Assembly (NCBI GenBank): GCA_030435675.1
Contig: CM059624.1
Span: 6,968,769 to 7,032,768, forward strand
Direction of reading: 5' to 3'
DNA: 64,000 nucleotides
From: Steinernema hermaphroditum
Taxonomy: Eukaryota > Nematoda > Chromadorea > Rhabditida > Steinernematidae
In this document: one piece after another, positions 34,882 to 47,500 of the stretch
Numbering within the stretch: position 1 is the first letter of the stretch
How the letters are laid out: the number at the start of each line of letters is the position of its first letter
Notes under the pieces: model-generated
Databases searched by the model: none
What the model was told of the DNA's origin: nothing
The model's input: the letters and a program-made list of their open reading frames with translations, nothing else
Program-made: the position numbers and the translations under genes

Positions 34882-36208
34882 ATGGCCGAGTTATCCGATG
34901 AAGAATATGAAAGGCTGGTAAAGGACTTCAAAGACAAACTGCGGGGCTCCCTAATCCACGCCGGTAAAGATGGAGTGCGCGTTGATCGGCTTGTCAAGGA
35001 ATACAAGTAGGTTTCTTGTCCATTGTTTGTTTCGCGACGACATGCGTGTTACAGAGCCGACTGGAATGAGGACTTCCCCACCCAGAGGTTAACATATAGA
35101 TGTCATGAAGATCTCTTGAGGGACTGTGACGACACCGTCATGCTAGTCCAGGTGGAAAGAAAGTGGCATGCTGTAATAGTCCCTGACAAGAGCACTAGCC
35201 ACGTCACTGCGCTCGTTAATGCCACGGACAGGAAGTCGAAGTAAGCTGCTTTCTAACTTAGATTCTATATACATTTAATCTGTGAACGTTAAGGAAGAAG
35301 AAGCCGATGAACCGCCGCCACGGGCTGAGAGGAGGAGGATTCCAGCACATTACGTACGCTCCTTACGCACGTTCATATGGCCCGCAGACCATACACACTC
35401 GTGCACCTGGTCTGAAGACCGTACACTTTGGTGCGTCTGGTCCGCACTCCGTACACTTTGGTGCGTCTGGTCCGCACTCCGTACACTTTGGTGCACCCGG
35501 TCCACAGGCCGTACACTTTCGTGCCCCTGGTCCGCAAGCCGTACACTTCAATGCTCCTGGTCCACAGGCCGCACAATTTTGTGCACCTGGTCCACAGACC
35601 GTACACTTCAATTCACCTGGTCCGCAGACCGTACACTTCCGTGCACCTGGTTCACAAACCGTACACTTCCATGCACCTGGTCCGCAGGCCGTACATCTTC
35701 GTGCACCTAACCCGAAGACCGTTCACGAACGTGGACCTGAGCCGCAAACCGCTCACGTTTCTACGCCTCACCCGAAGACCGTTCAAGTACGTAAGCCTGG
35801 CCCGAAGACCGAACAAGTACGTACGCCTGACCCGAAGACCGAACAAGTACGTACGCCTGACCCGAAGACCGAACAAGTACGTACGTCTGACCCGCAGACA
35901 ATGGCTATTAGAAAGATCGTGATTGAAGTATGGAACAGTTTCGTGTTCATCGAATAATAAGGTCCTCTTGATTTCAGATCTATGAACGATCGGAAAACGG
36001 GGTATTCAACTTCTTCGATCTCATCGGAGGCGTGAATCTTCCTGAAGACAGTCACCTATTCATCCAACGTCTATTGCAGGAATACGGAGATTACTTCAGC
36101 TTTTCGTTTACTCGTAAGTTCTACCCGGTAAGCCTTTCATAGCGTTTCATTTCAGCGTTTGCACCACTGTTGTTCCCAAGTCCTAATGCTCCCCACTTGG
36201 CAAATTGA
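34882..36208 (+). CDS. LOTUS-domain protein with decapeptide repeat array
   Basis: Exons 34882-35006, 35055-35240, 35294-35927, 35978-36113, 36156-36208; 377 aa in one frame. Residues 1-100 look like a LOTUS/OST-HTH domain: ERLVKDFKDKLRGSLIHAG, VRVDRLVKEYKADWNEDFP, CHEDLLRDCDDTVMLVQVE. Such domains bind Vasa-type helicases or G-quadruplex RNA and are found in germ-granule proteins (Oskar, TDRD5/7, MARF1, nematode MIP-1/MIP-2). Residues about 140-305 are some seventeen decapeptides of the form xAPGPQTVHF, turning into TPDPKTEQVR. A C-terminal block (MAIRKIVIEIYE, FNFFDLIGG, LFIQRLLQEYGDYFSF) may be a second, divergent LOTUS-like winged helix. The intron at 35241-35293 would end in AAG; it is the only frame-keeping join. 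GTTGTCAG 17 bp before the ATG looks like a trans-splice site. Confidence 0.72.
35401..35899 (+). repeat. Coding minisatellite, 30-bp unit, about 17 copies
   Basis: Units such as GTGCACCTGGTCCGCAGACC followed by GTACACTTC repeat every 30 bp in step with the reading frame. Early copies differ at few positions; the last six diverge to a Lys/Glu/Gln-rich version. All three plus-strand frames and two minus-strand frames stay open through much of it, a side effect of the repeat. Confidence 0.93.
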
Positions 36209-36722
36209 AATGTGTTGTTTGCAGCTGTGTCTTTTGTTCGGTATTATGTTGCTAAAGTCGTTATCATTGAATTTCCTACTCGTTTGTGTACATTCAACCT
36301 GAACGGCTATAACTTACACCTGAATCTTCTTTCTGCAGCATCCGACCTATTCCAGACCATTTGGAATTTCAGGTGGGAGCTGGTCTGCATAGCGGTGTTG
36401 GCTCGATCTACTCTGAACGTGTACGTGAAACAGCTAGAACAGCAGACTGGAACAGCTCAGGGCATTTCCCCGCCCGTTCCACACTAATTCCACTAACCAG
36501 AACCGCACTAGAAGCAGGCCAGCACGCCCTCCGGACCTTCCCCGATATTCATCATCAAAAGGCTTATCATTTTATCACAGCAAAAGACAAAAAACATAAA
36601 CAGAATACATTACATCTAACAATAATAAACTATAAAGAAAACAACAAACAATTAACTGCCACCGCGTATTCAGATCACTCTATCTCTGAGCAATATTCTT
36701 CAAATATCTTCAATATCGTATT
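36209..36722. other. Spacer between convergent genes
   Basis: About 510 bp between the LOTUS gene (+) and the NAA35-like gene (-), AT-rich from 36560 to 36720 with AATAAA-like words near 36625. No gene is seen; both 3' untranslated regions should be here. Confidence 0.4.
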
Positions 36723-39570
36723 CTATGATCTGGACTGGGACTGTATGTGGAGCACTGGGATGATGTCGAGGTCGGTGTTGGTAAAGTTATAGACGATCTC
36801 CCTCTCGTGGAACTGGAAAGTACAAATTTAAAAGCTGATTGACAAAGGTTGTGCTCACCTCTGCGTCGTTCGCCAACACGTTGAGAACGACCGTGTTCCG
36901 CTTGCAGCAGTGCACAAGCTCTCTAATCACCTCGTTCGACGGCTCGACGTTCACGAACTGCTTAAAAGACACGACAGCCTCGGCAAAGAGCTGCCGATGC
37001 TGCAGCGGCCTCAAGCTTCCTATGAACTCACGGTACACATCGTACGTGAAGATTCGCACCTCGCGAATCGGCTGGAACTTCTCCATACGAGAGACGAAGC
37101 GGTGCCGCTCGTTGTCCGGCGTGTAGAACTGCTTGGAGTCTTGGAGGGCGACGACAGCCTTGAGTATTGCCTCGGAGAAGATGTTGAGAAGCCGCTTTTT
37201 TTCGACGTGGAGACTCAGGTAGTCGAGGTTCAATTTCCGGAGAGCGGCGTCCCTCTTCTCCTGATTGGTCAACTCGCGCGGTTTCGGGTTCTTCGGCTTT
37301 CCTTTCTTCTTGTTCTTGTTCTTTCCGTTCTTCGTGTTATCAGGAACCGGCTTCTTTAACTGATCATTGACTGGAAGAATCCACGCCACTAGAACTACCA
37401 AAATATTGCGACACTCACTTTTGTCGTTCGTATCGGTAAGCTGCCGACATCGATGATCCACAACGTTGAACCACTGAAGCATGATCCGAGAGATGTACCT
37501 GAATGTCGCCCATTATTATACATCGACTTCTGCGATCCCACCAGAAGATGTAAGGGTACTCATAGACCTCGAAGAGATCCAGATCGAATCCCAGCTGGAA
37601 GTGGTAGTAAATGAGGTTGAAGGCGTAGTGGAGGACGAAGCCGTACAGTGAGGGCATCACTTCGTCCATCACGTCCTTCGGATTCTTCGTGTCCGCCTTG
37701 TTCATAAGGTAAGTTAGCGTGACATTATCGACGTCGGCTGCCTAGAGAAATGAAACGATTCCAAGACACGATACGACGACACTCACTTCCTGCAGCAGAA
37801 CATTGAGATCCTCTAAACACTCATTGATCATGTCCCTTCGCCGAGCCTTGTTGTGCCCGAAGATTTGAATGATCGAAATGAAACATTTCGACGCGTCCGT
37901 AATGAAGTCTTCGATGGCTTTCTCGATGTGCTGCTCTTGGGCAGCTCTAAAGAGGAATAGTTGAAAGAGTAGTTGCTGATAGAGCCAACAGCGTCACTTA
38001 CTCATCTTGGATGTAATTCAAGGCCACACCAGCGCGCATGCCTTCTTGGACTACATCTTTCATATCGAAGTTTCCAAACACCTTTTGCTCTGACGGGATG
38101 ACGACGATTTGAAGAAACGCCCGGGAGAGAACGCAGCTATCCTTGGCAGAAGAGAAGATACGCACATCCTCCTTAAAATACATATGGATCATGGCTCTGG
38201 AAAGGCTACGAACCAAGAGGCGATTCAAGTCCGGCACGATATTCTTTTGGTCCATAGGAATATGCAACAGCAGGTTGAAGAGCTTAGAGAAGTATGTGAG
38301 TCCTTCAACACGAGACATGAGGTCACGTTTGCGTGGGAAAGCTGCCGGAAGTAGCCTTCGATTGAGATCATAGTTGAACGAGGGGAGCCACTCAAAAGAA
38401 ACTGAAACACACAATTAAGAATCAAAGGGACTAGTTTCTTACAGTCGTCTTCCTCCTCTTCCTGGGTTTGGTCCCTTTTCGGATTGAGTCCAAAACGCTT
38501 GAAGGTTTCGGTCATGAGCATGACCAGGACGCCACAATTCCGACAGGAATCATAGGCTTCGGTGAAGTTAGGACGGAAGGTCTCAATCTTCAAGCTATCC
38601 GCAACAATCGAACTGGATCTGGATGAGCTCACTGACTCGTTGGACTCGAAGCCGATGAAGTGCCGAACCACATTCAGCATCTCCAGAACGAACTCCAGTC
38701 GGTCTCGGACGCAGGTGAGTTCGGTCGGCTGCGAAACGCTCTTGTACACCTTGCCGTCCTTTGGCTTGTTCTTCTTTTGTTTCGTCTCGATCAGCTTGTT
38801 TAGTCGCCGGATTTCTTTCATCAGATCTAAGACGCACCCAGTCGTGTCCAGGTTGACATCGGCATAAAAATGGCTCAGAAAATCTTCCTAAAAGAACCTT
38901 TCGTGGAGTTTTAGTGCAATTATTTAACCCACGTCTCTGAACGTAGCTGCGCTAGTGATGACATCCCGAAACTGTTGAAACACTTCAAGAATTCCCTTGC
39001 AGAACGCCTTCAGAGATGGGTCTTTGACGAGGGTGTGATCCTGGAGAAGTATGTTCGTAAACAAGGACGTATCGAGCGATTGTCCGTTTAGCCACGAAGC
39101 CAGAGCCGCGATGGTGCAGTCCATGGTGGCGATCATTTCGTTCCGTGGCATGCTCTCAGCGGTCACCCGTCTCGTTTCAATTGCCCTCTGCAAACTGAGG
39201 CTATCCAGTTCCAGCTTCTTCATCCCAACGTCCATTTTCTGATCCATTATTTCTATGGCAGACATCGCTTCGTACGGATTGAAGGTCGACGCTTTAACCA
39301 GCTGCCCTACCGACAGATCTAAAGTAAGCAATAAGCGTAAAATAAGCGAAAGCCAAAACACATCACCGAATAACAGTAGTACTTACCTCGGCAGGCTCTT
39401 TCGAATCTGTCCGTGATGTCCAGACTCCTCGTGGGAATTTGATCGAGATCGATGTGCTTCCGCGGTTCTCCTACGGCCAATTGCTCTTCCTCATTGTTCA
39501 CGTTTTGAGCGTTTACGTTGACTGCTGCCATTGCCTCTGCCAAACTGGCATCTAGATCTAGAGCTGCCAT
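36723..39570 (-). CDS. naa35: NatC auxiliary subunit NAA35 (Mak10)
   Basis: Non-catalytic, ribosome-anchoring subunit of the NatC N-terminal acetyltransferase (with NAA30 and NAA38). ATG at 39570 (MAALDLDASLAEAM). The hallmark EAMSAIEIMDQKMDVGMKK lies in the second exon (39320-38935), followed by LASWLNGQSLDTSLFTNILL. Later exons encode TCVRDRLEFVLEMLNVVRHF, DVVQEGMRAGVALNYIQDE, DLFEVYEYPYIFWW and, near the end, IREVRIFTYDVYREFIGSL. The last exon reads FHEREIVYNFTNTDLDIIPV and stops at 36723. Roughly 700 residues, as expected. It starts 242 bp after the Sds3-like stop with a TTCAG acceptor about 30 bp before the ATG, so it is probably second in an operon. Confidence 0.92.
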
Positions 39571-39811
39571 GACGGACCACTCGGCTACCCTGAAGAAAAC
39601 TGATTTGTAGTATTGTGGGTCCAGCCACTGGGTACACGCAGTTCTCACGCCACGCAAAGGTTTAGGCTCTCCAAGCGCATGGCTTGGGCACAATCGCAAA
39701 TCGCGCTACACTCTGTAAGCGTAAGAAGTACAAAACGAAAATCAATCGCTGAGAGGACCAAAGCGAAATGCGAAATAAACCCGATTTATCGTGAATATTT
39801 ACAAGTCGCCT

Positions 39812-40650
39812 TCATATTCCAATCTCCTCTGTTCTTCTGTCGAACTCCTTTGCCACTTCTATGGCACCGGCCACTAGCAGCAAGTCTTCCTCTATTGATG
39901 TTGGATTCAGGCCAGACACCACTGGCCGATTTGTTTCGTTAGGCGGCACTGCCGTTCCTTTGCCGAAAACTTTGATGAAGCTGTCCTTGTCGCCATCGAG
40001 CACTTGCTGCATCCTGTCGGTTCCTTTGGCTGGAAAGGAAAAACATCGTTACAGGACTGCTCGGATACTTTGCCAAAGCATACTTATGAAGGTCGCGACT
40101 TGTTGGTTGGCTTCCATTTCTTCCAACAGCAAGTTTTTTTTCTTCTCTATAATGGCTCTCTTGATGTTCTCGACTGCTTCCCTCCTGTTCCTCTCTAGCT
40201 GCTTATCTAGAACTGACTTTTCCGCGATGTATATTCTGTCTAGCTGGTCATTTCTCAGATTCTTGTATGCTTGGATCTTCTAAAACAGAACAGTCGCATT
40301 TTCAACACATGATATATCGGAAAACCTCTAATCTTCCTTTGTACTCTTGCCGAATCTTGTCCCTCCTCTCTATGAAATCCTTGTCTCGATGATTCAAAAG
40401 CTTGTCCTGCTTGATTTCTACCTGGAACGATCAAGGTCGAAAAGCAGGACTAATACAGAGAGCACACCTGCTTTTTTAGTTCGCTGTGCAAATTGACTTT
40501 TAGCTCTGCCAGGATGCGCTCGAAGGCGAAGTTCTTGGCCGTTCCTTCTTCGACCTCCCTGATCTGGTCCCTCGAGCTCGAGTTCTCATCGGAGTACTCG
40601 AAGACGGGAGAGGAACGGTGCTCCCGACGGCGTGACCGGTGGTCGCCCAT
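39812..40650 (-). CDS. Sds3/BRMS1-like Sin3 histone deacetylase subunit
   Basis: Exons (minus): 40650-40468, 40421-40326, 40279-40084, 40029-39812; 230 aa. Charged N-terminus (MGDHRSRRREHRSS), then a long coiled coil of about 130 residues with the family phrases RRDKIRQEYKGRLEKIQAYK, LDRIYIAEKSVLDKQLERNR and KRAIIEKKKNLLLEEMEAN. This matches the Sds3-like family (SUDS3, BRMS1, BRMS1L), which dimerises and scaffolds the Sin3-HDAC corepressor. The C-terminal part (NPTSIEEDLLLVAGAIEVA) is compatible with the Sin3-binding tail. I cannot tell SUDS3 from BRMS1 type. Upstream partner of NAA35 on the same strand. Confidence 0.78.
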
Positions 40651-43464
40651 CGCAGTTCTGCAATATTAATACTCGCCGCATAGTTGATGCAATAGCACGC
40701 AAGAAAACAGAACACAAATCCTATCAACAGAGCTCTTTCTTCTGCTTATTAGGCTCATTTAATTAAAAAAATTTCGGAACATGAGCACGCTATCCATAAT
40801 TGCCCAGAAGAAGGGACGTTGGGAAGACGGCAACCGAATAATAACTATATTACACGAAGCGATATAAGGAAAATCTCCGGCAATTAGCTAATAAAGCATG
40901 AGCTTAGCCCAGAAAATCGATGATCTTTGCAAAATTAATCAATGAGGCGTGGAAAGCCGGCATGGATTAAATTATACATTAGTAGATTGCATTATCCAAG
41001 GCGGCGACAATACGCATCTCCTCAGGCTTCCGCGACCGCGCCTAAGGTCGCCAAACGATTTCCCACGTTGCGGGGATGTCTGTGGGTGACTTTGACGATC
41101 CCCCGATTGTCCGAGCGGGAGGCTGGGACAACGGTAAGTTGGGGGCATGGGACACTGTGTAGGACGAGGTTTACCGCGCGTCCCGTCACGAAGAAGTTCG
41201 ACCGCGTGATTTTCAGAGAGACACTTCCTAGATCCGGTCCGCTTTGGACAGAATTCGGAAACACGTTTGTTGTGGGAGAATCTGCCGAGGATGGAAGGTG
41301 GAGTGCGTGGGAGAGGCAGAGAGCGCCTCGGTACTGCAGGACGCTTGTTTCCCGGCGCTGACGGACGAGAAGCGCCAGTGTTTGTAGTGATTTTGACTCG
41401 ACTTTTCCGAAGAATCAGAGTTTCGACCTTTACGAAGCTGTGAACACCTTGGTTTTTTTACGGAATCGCTGTTCTACGTTTATTGAACGATTCAAGATTT
41501 CAACATTGCTCTTTCGACTGGTAATCCCAGTGACCAGAAGATCTCTTAGGCGAGGTCCACAGTAATATTCGAATGGAATGTGGAGAGTGATTAAAGGAAC
41601 CATCGGCACCGTTCATCTCTTTGAGTGTGTAACTGTGCTGCTCATTGAAAGTCACCTATCCTTTTCAAGTAGGATACCATAATACATGTGAAATACATGT
41701 CAAGTCGGAATTCATTGTCGTCGATCCTTCAAAGTTGGATATTTAGGTGATGAGCCCGAAACTGCTTCACTTTCCTACGTTCTCCTTCGGAAGTGTGATG
41801 TTTGTGTTAATGAACCACCTGAAAGCAGTTTACACTTGGACTTCTGGAGGGAGGACAGAAAGGGACCGTAACCCGGCTCTGCCTTTCAAAGCTACTTTAA
41901 AAGACCTTTAAAGGGCTCTCTAAGGGAAGTCCCTCTGGCTCTATTCAGAGCGTCTTCCACTCATATTTCTAGGAGTCCTTTAAGCTTAGCCTAGGTCAAG
42001 GCTTCCCACGTAATCGCTTTGCACAGTTGTAGTTTATTTTCATTTTATGAAGCGATTCGCCTCCAGAAATTGACTCACGCGACTGTATTTAGCTCCGCAG
42101 CTGGGTCGTAAACAGTCCCGTACCGTCGCGTCATTTACAAACCGTCGATGCAAAATATGACGTCACTCGCATTGCACCTGTCCTTTCCTCCCGAGAAGGC
42201 TTTCGAAGGGGCATCTCAGAGGTCGGCAGTCGATCGAATCCCAATCGGCGAAGTGTTTCCACGACTCCGAACACTTCAAACGGTTGAGATTTGACCGATC
42301 TTCGGACTCCTGGAGAGGCGAAGACGGGCCAGGGAGAGAGGCTAGCAGACCGACTGACTCCGTTTGACAAAAGCTGCCAAATAGGGACGGTTTGACGGCC
42401 GCTCAGCGGGGCTGTGAGTGTCGATTTGTTGATTTTGGCGGCGACGACGCGAAGTAGAAAGGAAACGCCCCATTGACGAGGAGATGAATCGACCTTTCCG
42501 AGGAAAGGGCCTCGGCGTTGGATCTGCAGAATCGTCGAGCATTTATGGATAGGATGGTGGAACATACGGGGTTGGAGGTGGTGACTTTCTTTCAGAAACA
42601 AATGAAATCGCGAGATGAGGGGATACAGTAAGAGATAACACGGGAAGGGAGGGAAGTGTCTCCAGAATGACAATGTACCTCGATCCAACCCTTCGGACAC
42701 ATCTCTTTCCAGAGCACTCTTCACAGAGCCGAGAGTTAGAATCAGCCTATGAGTCACTCCGGGCGATCGGTCGCCCCGAAGCGCCGATGAGTGACGAAAT
42801 CCTCTGGGCAAACAGCCGAAAAAGGTTTATAACTTCTCGTTCTCTGTCTTCTAAGGTGATAAATCAAATGACAAACAAACATCGCGCGCCCACGGTTTAC
42901 CGCCGCGGAGGGTCATGGAGGCGCATGGTGGGCAAACAGTACGGAAAGGGGAAGGGACGACGGTGTCGCCATGGAAAGGACAGAAATCGGAATTTGGAAT
43001 GTTAGAGCGCAACGCTTCTTTGAACGCCCTTGAGAACTCGAGGAAGGGCCGAAGATTCACTTCTGAGGCGGAGTGTGTTCGACAGTATGCTACTGTAATG
43101 ACGAACGTTTTGGCACTCAAAAAGAAAACCGAAACTGATCGATCGAAAACAAAACGAGAAACAATCGAAGGGCAAAGGTTCTTTCCAGTTAGAACCGACT
43201 TTTGATCTCGATCTGTGTCACTTTGTGCTCCTTCGATCATCGCGCAAAGTCGCCGGAACTTCAAAACAGTATGCAAAGGACACCGCCAGCCATAACTTGA
43301 GCTCCGGCATCGTGCTGTGTGCCGAAGAGGGAAGAATGTCAGCGACATTGTTCTCTTTGCACCGTGATTAGTGTGTTGCACGGTGTACTGCCATTGATTT
43401 AATAGGTAAATAACCTCGTAATATTGTCCGATCACATCTGCTTTATTACAACTTCCCACACGGG
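40651..43464. other. 2.8 kb intergenic region, no supported gene
   Basis: A 226-codon minus frame at 42131-42811 and several plus frames overlap, but none has recognisable domains or partners. GC-rich segments with CG dinucleotides at 41.0-41.4 and 42.1-42.5 kb suggest promoter DNA. Short hairpin-like words around TTTAAAAGACCTTTAAAGG occur at 41896-41915. Confidence 0.4.
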
Positions 43465-43788
43465 CTACAGTACCCCAGAATCACAGAGACGTCGGACGCG
43501 GTGAGTTTCAATCCGAGGGCGTATCTTCACCAGGAGTGCTTTCCCAACGAACAAGGTCTTGAAAACGACGACTTCTTCCAGAGCGGCAGCTGGAACGATC
43601 TGTAACAAGTACAAAAAAGTTCGTGGCTTGTGCCCTAAACTTACCTTCAAGGTGCAGGCTTTCTTCTGCTTGTAGGCAACGGAATCCTCGACAGATTCGT
43701 TGCACTGGACTTCGACGTAATCGCCGCACTCAGAAACCATTTCAGCCGATCGCACGGAAGGTAGAAATTGGAATGAAGGTGTCTGCAT
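43465..43788 (-). CDS. Small protein of unknown function
   Basis: Frame from ATG 43788 (MQTPSFQFLPSVRSAEMV) to TAG 43467-43465. A 45-nt segment beginning GTAAGT and ending TTACAG within it keeps frame whether removed or kept; with removal the protein has 92 aa. It contains DYVEVQCNESVEDS, then KKACTLKIVPAAALEEVVVF and a basic C-terminus. No family recognised, no signal peptide. The intron signals are the main support; it could also be the 3' part of a longer gene. Confidence 0.4.
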   Translation of the reverse strand: MQTPSFQFLPSVRSAEMVSECGDYVEVQCNESVEDSVAYKQKKACTLKVSLGHKPRTFLYLLQIVPAAALEEVVVFKTLFVGKALLVKIRPRIETHRVRRLCDSGVL

Positions 43789-44545
43789 GTTGTCTTAGTG
43801 TCTGGGTTTGAGAGGTGCTGGCTAGACTTCTGGGTGGAACATTTCCATCTGAAGTCCGCCAAAGAAGAACATATGAGATTGCATCGATAACCATTATTTA
43901 TTTGTCATTATTATGTTTTACAGCCTTTTACTACGAGATCAAATTCAGAAGGTACCGCGTAGGAACACATAATAATCCCCTTAATCCCACAATCCTCCTG
44001 CGGACTCAACATGACACTTGTCCTTTGCCGAGAAGTTCGAAAAATGAAGGCGCTCTGCAATATCTCTCCGAACAGAAAATAGTGCCATTTAATTTGCAGA
44101 AACAATCTTGGAATGCGCTCTAAATATAGGAATGCACTTTTGAATGAAAAGGCGGCTTCGGTGATGAATGGATTTCTTGGTGACAGATTCGAATGGCTAA
44201 TTTATGGCCACGCGAACTCTGAACTAGGACGCCTGGAGAGGAATAAGTGCATCTGTTCTCCCCGAATCCACGCATAAATCGATCTGGAGATTTCTCTGAT
44301 ATTTTTTTCTATTTTGAGGAACTGTATTGCCTTCAAAACAATCCCAAAAGCCTAATCCTGAGTCACCAAATGGATAAGTGAGCAACGGGAGATCGTTCTT
44401 TGGAACCTACCGTAACCCCCGTCGTTTTCAGCAGATTGTATGACTGCAGTTCATGACGATCGGTATATTGAGAGATTTAATGTCGTAGAATCACTGATAA
44501 CAAGAAAAGGAAAGCCTCATGTGGATACTTATGTACAGACGAGTT

Positions 44546-47500
44546 CTAGGATCCGTTTCTGACGCCCATTCTCTCCAACTCCGCCCGACACGACTCCTCC
44601 AGGGTGGATAGCACGATCTTGATGATCACTCTGTAGATCTGGTCCATGTTCTCTGTGTAACGGTCTTGCAGGATCTCTTTCACGGCGTAGAGGAAGGGTG
44701 CCTCTATCTTCTGAAATGCGTAACTTGAGCGTGCAGGCCAGAGGACACGAGCCTACCCAGAAGAATTCGGGGCTGAAACGCGGCCGATGTGCGTGCTCAG
44801 TGCCCGATTTCTGCAGAAGCTGGAACATATAGTCGGCGTCCTTCACATTGCTGAAACCATTCGTTTTCTCGCAATTTGTCTTCGAGCATTCCCGGGCCCC
44901 ACATTAGGGCACTATTCATTAATTACAAATGGGTCCGGAAGTGCGCCGAAAGGGAATTGTGCATGCATAGACGCACGGCATGACGTCTCCAGGCGAGATA
45001 ATTAGAGGCGTTCTCTCGATTTTGGAGGAAATACCACTTTGGCGCCACGTTTGAAATCGAAAAGCTTGCAGGAATCTAACTTTGGACTTCATCTAGTCAC
45101 CACGTGGAGCTGGAGAATGCACCCGTGGCCACAGCTACAAAGCTACAAGAACGCGTGGTTCTTCACCGTTGAGTGACTATCGCAGCTGTTTGTTCCGCAA
45201 AACATCTGGGAGAGCCATCGACCAATTTTTTGCACATTCCTGCATCCACTACTTCGTACGAGCATGCCCAAAAATTTCATTTTCTCTCCTCTCTCATATC
45301 CATTTCGCACGCTTACTTATGACATATTCGCCAAAAGCGGAAGTACTAATCCCCGGACCTCAATGTTTACGACGTGCTTTAGAGGAATTATACATTTAAA
45401 GGACATTCTCTTCTTGAAAAGGCACGTCAGAATTGTCGGAACTGATTGGAGATGAATACAATTTGGGTACATTCGTCTAATTGCCACAGAACTACGCTCC
45501 AGAGAACAATGTAGCTTTGAACGGAGCTTTTGAGAGTCAGTCAAACAATTCTAAGATTCTAACGGATTCTTTTCGGTAACCACCGGACCTAGTTAGCCAA
45601 GACTTCGTTGGACCCGGTCAACGCAGCTTTTTAATCATTTTAAACCCACCTTATGACGACGTCCAGCATCTTCATGACAGTCTCCGCGTGCTTCGTGATC
45701 CTCTCGTCCTGCATCTGCTCCTCTTTGCTCGCCATCCGAACGTGTGAGAAATTGAAGACCTCGTAGAACTGTTCATTCGACTGCAGCAACCTGGAACGAC
45801 CACATCAATCGCGTGGCCCCACTTTCTCGAATCGCCGCTTCCGCGATAAATCAGCCGATTGTTTCGATCTCAGAGGCGCCGACCCCCGACCTGAGGCCCG
45901 TTTTAATTGTGCTCGCGGGTCGACGGCGTAAATAATTGTCTTTATGTTGCGTTTTACACTCTCTAGTCAGTTGTTCCGATGTAGAGGAGAGGCAGACCGC
46001 CGCCGGAAGCGGAGATTAATAAGGATAATTGCGCGGCGCCACTCCGTGGATTGTCTCGCGCGCATTCTTGGTTATGCGATTTAAAATACATTTCTGATTA
46101 GGTCGATTCGCCCCTTCGCGGCGAGAATCGCTGCAGCCCTGGCCATCAATCAAATGAGTTTTCTCAAGACGCACACTTTACGTTATGCTGTGTAAAGTGA
46201 CGGTTTTTAAAGAGACGGTAGAGGTGAATGGCTATTTTCGATTGAAAAGGCCAAGAAAGAAGCATTTCAAACATCTTAACCTCAAGCCCATTCTCCAAGG
46301 ATCATGCAGTTAATGAGGTTTAATGGGTCTTGAAGGGTTCGAAGGAATTAGTTCTATATTTACGAAGAGCTGTCAGGGCAGCTCCGAGAAAAGCCTCAAA
46401 ACCTTAAACCCAGGCTCGAAAGCATAGAAAGAAAGTGGTTCAACTTGAACTGAAACCTCAGAATAAAGAATTAAAAAGGTATCGTGTAGTGGCCAAATTA
46501 TCCAGAGAGTTCATCCCACAAGAAATAGAGAAAAATTGCGAAGAAAAAAGGAATAATCGCGTTGTACCCTGAGGCACTTAGAAACTACCGTAATTAGCCC
46601 TTTTCTATCAGTGAAATAATGCACGATTTTTACATTTTGTATCGTTCATCTGCGCACGTACATCTTGTTCCTTTTCCATCAGATAAGCGGTCTTCTTGTT
46701 CTTTTTTTTGCTTTTTGATGGACAGGAAAGGGTCTCTCGGTTATCTCTCAAATCTGCGCCGCTTCCTCTTTCCGTGGGATCTGTCGATTTCGCAAAATCT
46801 CGGCGACCCTCAGAGGCGACACTTCTTGAGTGATTTTAATTGCGACGCCATTCACTCTCGGTCAAATCAAATTTGGCCATTTGTTTCTGAAAAGGCGCCT
46901 CGAGGCGCTTCGGCGCGAGTCCGAGGGCGCCGAAGTCCTTCGGTAAACAATTTCCGAGTAATAACTCCTTCCGAGTCGGCGGAATCGCGGCACTCGGCCT
47001 GGCCCTCGAGCGTATTTCCCTGAAGCGTCCTTCGCGATCTGTTGCAGAGAAGCACTTAGGGCGCAGTCCTGGAGGACGGTCGCCACTTCGAGGGGCACTT
47101 TTGGGACAAAACACGAAGGGCATATGTTATTTCACGTTCGGAAAGTTGATTATCTAGTCGTCCGCCTTTGCAGAAAAGACCTTTTCGATTCGAAAAACTC
47201 TGTTTAAAAGACGCCGCAATGCGATTACGCGAATCGGATTAGGCCTTTATCACTTTCCGATAAAAACAGGGACTACAACACTGCCAGAAGAAGGGCATCG
47301 TTCTTGGAAGGTCCCCTCGAAGAGCGTCCCCTTTGAGGGATAAGTAATCCGCCGCGCCAAAAGCGCCGAAACGTGCGCTTTTCGAGTCGAAACTTCTTTC
47401 TTTTCGAATGATGAATGCGATTGTTCGGCTAACCACTCACCAAACCCCTCAAGTGGAGATTAGGCGGTTAGGAATGCACTTCGCCAGAATCGAAAACAAC

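Noticed and set aside
35363..35876. Several long frames on both strands in the LOTUS repeat region
   Set aside because: They are periodic by-products of the 30-bp repeat; only the plus frame that joins the LOTUS exons in phase is kept.
35401..35899. Regular 30-bp repeat resembling a CRISPR array
   Set aside because: No unique spacers, in coding frame, in a eukaryotic gene; a minisatellite.
42131..42811. 226-codon open frame on the minus strand
   Set aside because: No recognisable domain, no splice partners, and the plus strand is open over part of it too.
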